DNA of 64,000 nucleotides from Oscillospiraceae bacterium. GTDB taxonomy: Bacteria; Bacillota; Clostridia; Oscillospirales; Ruminococcaceae. The stretch spans positions 61,743-125,742 of the forward strand of contig JAETSQ010000002.1 in assembly GCA_021769525.1 (NCBI GenBank). Reading direction: 5' to 3'. The position numbers and the translations under genes are program-made. Each line of letters starts with the position of its first letter. Position 1 is the stretch's first letter. A model generated the notes under the pieces. The model ran no database searches. It saw nothing but the letters and a program-made list of their open reading frames with translations, and was not told the origin of the DNA. Positions 58,837 to 64,000 of the stretch are shown piece after piece.

Positions 58837-61176
58837 ATGAAAGAATACAACAGAGACCGGGAGCGGTCCAGGCGGGAGGACGAAAGCCCCCCGGCCAGGG
58901 AATCCGGCCGCCGGTCCCAGAAGAAGAAAAAAAAGAAGAACCCCTGGGTGGGCCATATTTTCCGCGCCATCGGGGCGCTGATCTGCCTGGGTGTCATTGC
59001 CGGGTGCGTTCTGGCCTGCCAGCTGACCATCTACGCCTTTGATATGCTGGAGGATGACCAGTATATCCTGGACCTGGATGCCAAGCGGCTGGAATACACC
59101 ACCTTTATGTACGCCCAGGACCCTCAGTCCCAGGAATGGGTGGAGATGCAGCGCCTCTCCTCCGAAAACGGCAACCGCATCTGGGTGGATTTCGACCAGC
59201 TTCCGGAGACCCTCCTGGATACCATCGTTGCGGTGGAGGATAAGCGCTTCTGGGACCACAACGGGGTGGACTGGGTCACCACCATCAAGGCCACCATCAA
59301 TCTGGTGGGGCACAAGCTCCACATCCCCTTCCTCACCTTCTATGAGGGCACCCCCGGTGCCTCCACCATCACCCAGCAGGTGACTCGGAACATCACCGAG
59401 GACAAAGAGGTAGACGTGATGCGCAAGGCCCGCGAGATCGTCCGGGCCCTGAAGCTGGAGCGGAGGTATTCCAAGGACCAGATCCTGGAGACCTACCTGA
59501 ACCTGGTCTCCTTCGGCAACAACGTCTACGGCATCCAGGCCGCCGCCAACCTCTACTTTGATAAGGACGTCAGCCAGCTGACGGTGGCCGAGTGCGCCTC
59601 CATCGTGGGAATCACCAAGGACCCCACCTACTACAACCCCTTTTATAATACCGAGAAGAACCACGGCCTGGAAAACAACCTGAAGCGCAAGGACGACATC
59701 CTCTTTATGATGCACGAGCAGGGGATGCTCACCGATGCGGAGTACGAGACCGAGCTGGACCGGGAACTGGTCTTTGCCAGCGAGAACAAGGACAAGATGG
59801 TGAGCTACGACCAGAGCTACTTTGTGGACTACGCCATCGAGTGCGTCATCAACGACCTGGCCACCAAGAACGGCTGTACCTACCGGGAAGCGGAAAGTAT
59901 GCTCCTTTCCGGCGGATACCGGATCTACACCACCGTGGATACCCGCATCCAGGAGATCCTGGACAATGTTTACGAGACCTACGATTTCCCCACCGTAAAG
60001 AATGAGGAGAACCCCCAGTCCGCCTTCGTCATCACCGATACGGGCGGGAAGATCCTGGCCCTGCGGGGCGGCACGGGGGTAAAGGAGGGCGCCCGCATCT
60101 GGAACCGCGCCACCGATACTACCCGGCAGATCGGCTCCACCATCAAGCCCATCAGCACCTACCCCCTGGCCATCCAGCAGAACATCATCAACTATTCCAC
60201 CCTCATCGAGGATAAGCCGGTGACCATCAAGATCGGGGAGGGACAGCCGGACTGGAGCCCCTCCAACGAGTACAACAGCTTCCGGGGCTATATGACCGTC
60301 ACCGAGGCCCTCCAGCGGTCGGTGAACATGATCCCCACCCAGCTCATCCAGTTGGTCACCCCCAGGGCCTGCTGGAATTTCCTCCACGATACCCTCAATA
60401 TCCAGAGCCTGAGCGAGGCGGACATCGCCTACGCCCCCATGACCCTGGGGGCCCTCACCAACGGCGTCACCCCCCTGGATATGGCGGGGGCCTACCAGAT
60501 GTACTCCAACGGCGGGATGCGCACCCAGCCCTACTGCTATACCCGTGTTCTGGACAGCCGGGGCAACGTGGTGCTGGAGAACCGCCCCGCTCCCCAGCGG
60601 GTGATGGACTATGACACCTACACGGTGATGAACCGCCTCCTCCAGCACAACGTAAACGCTGCCCCCGGCACCGGCCGCAACGCCAGCCTGGCCTCCCTGA
60701 ATATCCCGGTGGCAGGCAAGACCGGCACCACCGACGACGGCGTGGACGAGTGGTTCGTGGGCGTCACCCCATACTATGTGGGGGTCTGCTGGGTGGGTTA
60801 CGACGACCAGTTCCAGCGGGACGACGAGGGGAACCTCCTCTACGATGCCTACGGGCAGAAGATCCCCAATACCGTCTATTATGGCCAGTACCCGCCGCCC
60901 CTCCTCTGGAAGGCGGTGATGGAGCCGGTCCACCAGGGGATGGAGACCAAGGAGTTCCCGTCCTCCTCCGACGTGGTGGCCCTGAACTACTGCGCCCTCA
61001 CCGGCTACGCCGCCACCCCGGAGTGCGAGACCAAGATCATGGGCTGGTACAAGAACGAAAACATCCCCAGCGCCTGCCCCTACTGCACCGGCGTCAACAT
61101 CGATGTCCCCATCGTGGGGCAGAAGACCCCGCCCCCGGATCAGGAACCGGTGCCGGAGGAAGACCCGGACGATTGA
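58837..61176 (+). CDS. Class A penicillin-binding protein (PBP1A-like)
   Basis: A 779-residue bifunctional peptidoglycan synthase. The basic cytoplasmic N-terminus (KKKKKK) and one transmembrane helix (about residues 44-68) come first. The GT51 glycosyltransferase domain has IVAVEDKRFWDHNGVDW with the catalytic Glu, GASTITQQVTRNI and RKAREIVRALKLERRYSKDQILETYLN. The transpeptidase domain has the active serine in GSTIKP, the SVN triad and KTGTTDD. A short acidic Pro-rich tail ends the protein and no PASTA domain is present. GGAGG lies upstream of ATG 58837. Confidence 0.95.
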   Translation: MKEYNRDRERSRREDESPPARESGRRSQKKKKKKNPWVGHIFRAIGALICLGVIAGCVLACQLTIYAFDMLEDDQYILDLDAKRLEYTTFMYAQDPQSQEWVEMQRLSSENGNRIWVDFDQLPETLLDTIVAVEDKRFWDHNGVDWVTTIKATINLVGHKLHIPFLTFYEGTPGASTITQQVTRNITEDKEVDVMRKAREIVRALKLERRYSKDQILETYLNLVSFGNNVYGIQAAANLYFDKDVSQLTVAECASIVGITKDPTYYNPFYNTEKNHGLENNLKRKDDILFMMHEQGMLTDAEYETELDRELVFASENKDKMVSYDQSYFVDYAIECVINDLATKNGCTYREAESMLLSGGYRIYTTVDTRIQEILDNVYETYDFPTVKNEENPQSAFVITDTGGKILALRGGTGVKEGARIWNRATDTTRQIGSTIKPISTYPLAIQQNIINYSTLIEDKPVTIKIGEGQPDWSPSNEYNSFRGYMTVTEALQRSVNMIPTQLIQLVTPRACWNFLHDTLNIQSLSEADIAYAPMTLGALTNGVTPLDMAGAYQMYSNGGMRTQPYCYTRVLDSRGNVVLENRPAPQRVMDYDTYTVMNRLLQHNVNAAPGTGRNASLASLNIPVAGKTGTTDDGVDEWFVGVTPYYVGVCWVGYDDQFQRDDEGNLLYDAYGQKIPNTVYYGQYPPPLLWKAVMEPVHQGMETKEFPSSSDVVALNYCALTGYAATPECETKIMGWYKNENIPSACPYCTGVNIDVPIVGQKTPPPDQEPVPEEDPDD

Positions 61177-61184
61177 CCGTAAAG

Positions 61185-61223
61185 AAAGAGCCCTCCCACT
61201 TCACAGAAGGGGGAGGGCTCTTT
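61185..61223. terminator. Bidirectional terminator between the PBP gene and metA
   Basis: AAAGAGCCCTCCC pairs perfectly with GGGAGGGCTCTTT around a 13-base loop. Confidence 0.9.
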
Positions 61224-61227
61224 GCGG

Positions 61228-62148
61228 TCAGAATCCCCGGAGCTGGGTCAAATCATAGGGGGTGTTCTGGTAGACGTGGTTGAGCCAGTTGACGTAAAAA
61301 AGGTTGGCGTGGCCCCGCCAGAGGAAGGCGGGCTCCTGGGCGGGATCCTCCCCAGGGTAATAATTCACCGGCGGGGCGATGGGGAGGCCCTTTTCCAGGT
61401 CCCGGCGGTATTCCTGATGGAGGGTGAGCCGGTCATATTCCGAATGGCCGGTGACAAAGACCTGGCGCCCGTCCCGCCGGGCGGCGATGTACAGCCCCGC
61501 CTGGGGGGAGTCCGCCAGAATTTCCAGATGGGGGCAGCGGGCGACCTCCTCCGGGTCCACGGTGGTGTGCCGGGAGTGGGGGGCCAGAAAAACCTCGTCA
61601 AAGCCGCGGGTGAGGGGGTGGTCAGGCTGGAGGGTGCGGTGGCGGAAAACGCCGAAGAGCTTTTCCGGCAGGGGCAGCTTCCGGATGCCGTAGTGCCGCC
61701 AAAGCCCCGCCTGGGCCCCCCAGCAGATGTGCAGGGTGCAGTAGACGTGGGTCTTGCTCCAGTCCAGGATGTGGGCCAGCTCCTCCCAGTAGTCCACCTC
61801 CGGGAAGGGCAGGTGCTCCACCGGCGCGCCGGTGATGATGAGGCCGTCGAACCGCTCTGCCTCCAGCTGGGGGAAGGTGTGGTAAAAGTGCAGGAGATGC
61901 TCCGGGGCGGTGTTCCGGGACCGGTGCCCGGATACCTGCATCAGGTCGATGTCCACCTGGAGGGGGGAGTTGCCCAGCAGCCGCAGCAGCTGGGTCTCGG
62001 TCTCGATCTTTTTGGGCATCAGGTTCAGGATAGCGATGCGCAGAGGCCGGATGTCCTGGTGGAGGGCCCGGTCCTCCTGCATCAGGAAGATGTTCTCCCG
62101 CTCCAGCACCGCGGCGGCGGGGAGATCGTTGGGGATGCGGATGGGCAT
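61228..62148 (-). CDS. metA: Homoserine O-acetyltransferase (MetA type)
   Basis: A 306-residue enzyme of methionine synthesis. It has [20 protein letters not shown], the family opening. The catalytic Cys is in [10 protein letters not shown], the His in [14 protein letters not shown], and [12 protein letters not shown] is also present. With the ATG at 62148, the residue that sets acyl-CoA choice is E111 in [10 protein letters not shown]. Glu here is known to favour acetyl-CoA in Bacillus MetA, while Gly (GAPLG in E. coli) favours succinyl-CoA. A GTG 9 bases upstream could also start. No riboswitch is seen; a MITE sits directly upstream and may carry or disturb the promoter. Confidence 0.93.
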   Translation of the reverse strand: MPIRIPNDLPAAAVLERENIFLMQEDRALHQDIRPLRIAILNLMPKKIETETQLLRLLGNSPLQVDIDLMQVSGHRSRNTAPEHLLHFYHTFPQLEAERFDGLIITGAPVEHLPFPEVDYWEELAHILDWSKTHVYCTLHICWGAQAGLWRHYGIRKLPLPEKLFGVFRHRTLQPDHPLTRGFDEVFLAPHSRHTTVDPEEVARCPHLEILADSPQAGLYIAARRDGRQVFVTGHSEYDRLTLHQEYRRDLEKGLPIAPPVNYYPGEDPAQEPAFLWRGHANLFYVNWLNHVYQNTPYDLTQLRGF

Positions 62149-62167
62149 GAGCAGCACCGCCTTTTTA

Positions 62168-62329
62168 GAGCCTGTTTAGGATCTCCAGGTGTACCGAATT
62201 GGTAGGTATTTTTTCGCCCTGCAAGGCAAAAAATCGCAGACAATACTGTATGTATTGCAAGATTTTTTAACGCGGCAGGACGGAAAAAGACCTGCCAGGG
62301 CGGTGTGCAGGGGGATTCTAAACAGGCTC
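62168..62329 (+). mobile_element. MITE-like element, family 1, copy 3
   Basis: 162 bp bounded by GAGCCTGTTTAGGATCTCC and the reverse complement of GAGCCTGTTTAGAATCCCC, with TTA on each side (62165-62167 and 62330-62332). The interior resembles the copy at 56204 and can fold into a single imperfect hairpin. It has no coding capacity and lies between the divergent metA and lipoprotein genes. Confidence 0.87.
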
Positions 62330-62481
62330 TTAGAATCTTTCCTTATTATAGGAAAAGAGGAAGGTAAAAGCAAGAGCCTGCCGCCCTCTTTTCTCCCGCT
62401 TGCCTGGAGCGGCGGTTTGTGCTATCATAAATATTACCTTGTTGGAACAAAAAAATCTTATATGAATAGGTGGTATACCCA

Positions 62482-63774
62482 ATGAAGAAAAAACAGAGAC
62501 TGCTGTCCCTCTGCCTCTGTGCGGCCCTTGTGGTGATGAGCGCCTGCCAGGCCGCCCCGGCGCCCTCCTCCGTCCCGGAGCCGCCGTCCCCGCCCTCCCA
62601 GGAAAGCCCCGCCCCAAAGCCTTCCTCCCCGGAGCCCTCCTCCGAAAGCCGGCCCCCGGCGGATGCTGTCCCGGAGGACACCACCCGGCTGACAGTTCCC
62701 CTCCAGATGACCGAGCCGTGGGGAGATGTCTACCCCTTTGCCGACCTGGAATACACCACCCAGGCGGAGGTGGACGCCTGCCGCCGGTGGCTGTGTGATC
62801 TGAAGGCGGAGGACATCACCGCGCTGTATGGGGTCTCCGTGCCCCTGGACCACTACTGGACTGGGGAGATGAGCTTGGAGGACAGCCGGGAGATCATCGA
62901 CCTGCTGCGGTCCATCGCCCCGGACCTGGCCCCTCTGGCGGGAGGAAATCCCCCCACCGGCGGCGGCTGGAACGTGGCCATCCACATAAAGGACGAGGCG
63001 GCGGTCCTGGGCTTCAACGGCGAGTGGGTCACCTTCTGCCATCAGGGGAAAGGGTATATCTTTGACGGGACCGCCGCGCCGGTAACAGAGAGCTGCGGCC
63101 GCATCGAAGGGCTTTTGTATAAATACGCCAATTCCGATTCCCCGGTGACCGAGACCTATTTCCCTGACCATGTGCAAAGCATCTACGCCCTGGACAAGGA
63201 TGCTTACATCATGGCGAAGGTGGAGGACGGCTACGCCAACAGTAAGACCATTTGGGAGGGCCTGGAAAACCGCACCCCTTCCGGCGGGGAGCCCAGCGGG
63301 TACGGCTATCTCATCTTCACCGACGAGGGCAAGGAGTATGTCTACCTGGAGGATACCGACGAGGTGGCCCTCAACAAGGCCTGCCAAGCGGCGCTGATAA
63401 ACAGCCCTCTCCACCCCAGCTGGCTCATCCACATGACGCCGGAGCGGATGGTGAGCGCCGATATTATGGGAACCGGCACCATCACCGACCGAGACAAGCT
63501 GTCGGCCCTGGCCGAATTTCTCAAGGAAGAGGTGACAGTAGGGCCGCAGACCAGTATCACCTCCGGCCCGGTCAATCCGGATATGCCTGCGGGAGTGTTT
63601 GTCTTTACCATCACCTTTGACAGTGGGGTGAAATATAAGGTCATCGGTTACGATGAATTTGACGGGACCGGAAGTTTCAGCATTTACGCCAGCGACCTGG
63701 ACAGGACCGTTGGCTACAGCCTGGATAAGGACGTGGCCGGCAAGATCACCGCTTTCCTTCGGGACAACAAATGA
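62482..63774 (+). CDS. Putative lipoprotein of unknown function
   Basis: A 430-residue lipoprotein. The signal peptide MKKKQRLLSLCLCAALVVMSAC carries the lipid cysteine at residue 22. A Pro/Ser-rich spacer (23-65) follows, then a mostly mixed alpha/beta extracellular domain without a motif I recognise. Segments include YTTQAEVDACRRWLCDLKAED, WNVAIHIKDEAAVLGFNGEW and YGYLIFTDEGKEYVYLEDTDE. ATG 62482 is used; the GTG at 62470 has no better binding site. It is transcribed alone, between a MITE and the rrn promoter. Confidence 0.78.
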   Translation: MKKKQRLLSLCLCAALVVMSACQAAPAPSSVPEPPSPPSQESPAPKPSSPEPSSESRPPADAVPEDTTRLTVPLQMTEPWGDVYPFADLEYTTQAEVDACRRWLCDLKAEDITALYGVSVPLDHYWTGEMSLEDSREIIDLLRSIAPDLAPLAGGNPPTGGGWNVAIHIKDEAAVLGFNGEWVTFCHQGKGYIFDGTAAPVTESCGRIEGLLYKYANSDSPVTETYFPDHVQSIYALDKDAYIMAKVEDGYANSKTIWEGLENRTPSGGEPSGYGYLIFTDEGKEYVYLEDTDEVALNKACQAALINSPLHPSWLIHMTPERMVSADIMGTGTITDRDKLSALAEFLKEEVTVGPQTSITSGPVNPDMPAGVFVFTITFDSGVKYKVIGYDEFDGTGSFSIYASDLDRTVGYSLDKDVAGKITAFLRDNK

Positions 63775-63867
63775 TTCCTTAATGTATATTATAGATATGA
63801 TTATACATATATTGATAAACGCCTGTCCCTCTTCCAGAAAATTCTTCCTATTTTTTGAAAAAAGGTG

Positions 63868-63897
63868 TTGACAAGGGGGTGAGAGGTGTGGTATTAT
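63868..63897 (+). promoter_or_regulatory. rRNA operon promoter
   Basis: TTGACA (63868-63873) and TATTAT (63892-63897), with an 18-base spacer, follow an A/T-rich stretch (63780-63865) that can act as an UP element. Downstream, CACCTTGAAAATTGAACAAC (63940-63959) is the leader or processing motif common before Firmicute 16S rRNA. Confidence 0.85.
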
Positions 63898-63989
63898 AAC
63901 TAAGCTGTCCGGAGCGCCTTTGGCGCGGAACAGCGTGGCACCTTGAAAATTGAACAACATTTAGCTTGAAGAAACCAAGCCCTTTTCGT

Positions 63990-64000
63990 TTTTGAGAGTT
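63990..64000 (+). rRNA. 16S rRNA, first bases only (truncated by window end)
   Basis: The window ends in TTTTTGAGAGTT. AGAGTT is the start of the universal 16S sequence AGAGTTTGATCCTGG, and the upstream leader fits. Only about 11 bases are present, so the call depends on context. Confidence 0.6.

Overview
The window looks like a chromosomal segment of a high-GC, low-branching Firmicute of the Oscillospiraceae type (Flavonifractor / Pseudoflavonifractor / Lawsonibacter / Dysosmobacter-like; genus not resolvable from sequence alone). The reasons are strong AGGAGG ribosome binding sites, sigma-A style TTGACA/TATAAT promoters, many lipoproteins and sortless Gram-positive envelope genes, a GGGtGRT/NifU-like pair, TmcAL, SecA with a SEC-C tail, and the hairpin-rich intergenic repeats common in gut Clostridia. 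It ends in the promoter and leader of an rRNA operon, with only the first bases of 16S rRNA present.

Layout. 1-3.4 kb: the end of glyA, a hairpin-rich intergenic region, rarA, and a MerR regulator. 3.4-10.6 kb: an AgrC/AgrA-like two-component pair under a MerR-type promoter, a lipoprotein, then LemA, a DUF2207 protein and two zinc-ribbon (DUF4428-like) proteins. 10.9-14.0 kb: a truncated tyrosine recombinase, a predicted invertible promoter, two DUF2589 proteins, a small unknown protein and a WHH/HNH-type nuclease carrying an immunity-like tail. 14-22.4 kb: an S1-domain protein, a repeat region, an aminotransferase, TmcAL, and an OmpR-type two-component system followed by an HtrA protease. 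22.5-28.6 kb: a DUF4160/DUF2442 module, a class C beta-lactamase-fold lipoprotein, a GntR-controlled ABC transporter and a lipoprotein. 28.7-39.2 kb: a complete-looking AI-2 (lsr) uptake and processing locus, arranged divergently around lsrR. 39.3-47 kb: comM, phosphohexomutase, rpmE, small enzymes, and a second DUF4160/DUF2442 module. 47-56.1 kb: GGGtGRT/NifU-like, secA, rpe and a four-gene Rnf-like cluster. 56.2-64 kb: cell-envelope genes (putative glycoside hydrolase, class A PBP), metA, a lipoprotein and the rrn promoter.

How the genes work together. In the lsr region LsrACDB would import AI-2, LsrK phosphorylates it, phospho-AI-2 inactivates LsrR, and LsrF degrades the signal. No LsrG is present, and a cupin sits where it might be expected. 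The Rnf-like cluster keeps recognisable C, D, E and A subunits, but the motifs for FMN, NADH and the intramembrane 2Fe-2S cluster appear to be gone, and G and B are absent. The 10.9-14 kb locus is the best candidate for an undescribed system: a promoter on a 132-bp segment bounded by perfect 16-bp inverted repeats is placed so that inversion would put a consensus -35 box in front of the DUF2589-nuclease genes.

The intergenic regions carry at least three repeat families: MITE-like elements with TTA/TAA target duplications, a second terminal-inverted-repeat family, and modular hairpin-cassette repeats in which different small hairpins occupy the same slot.
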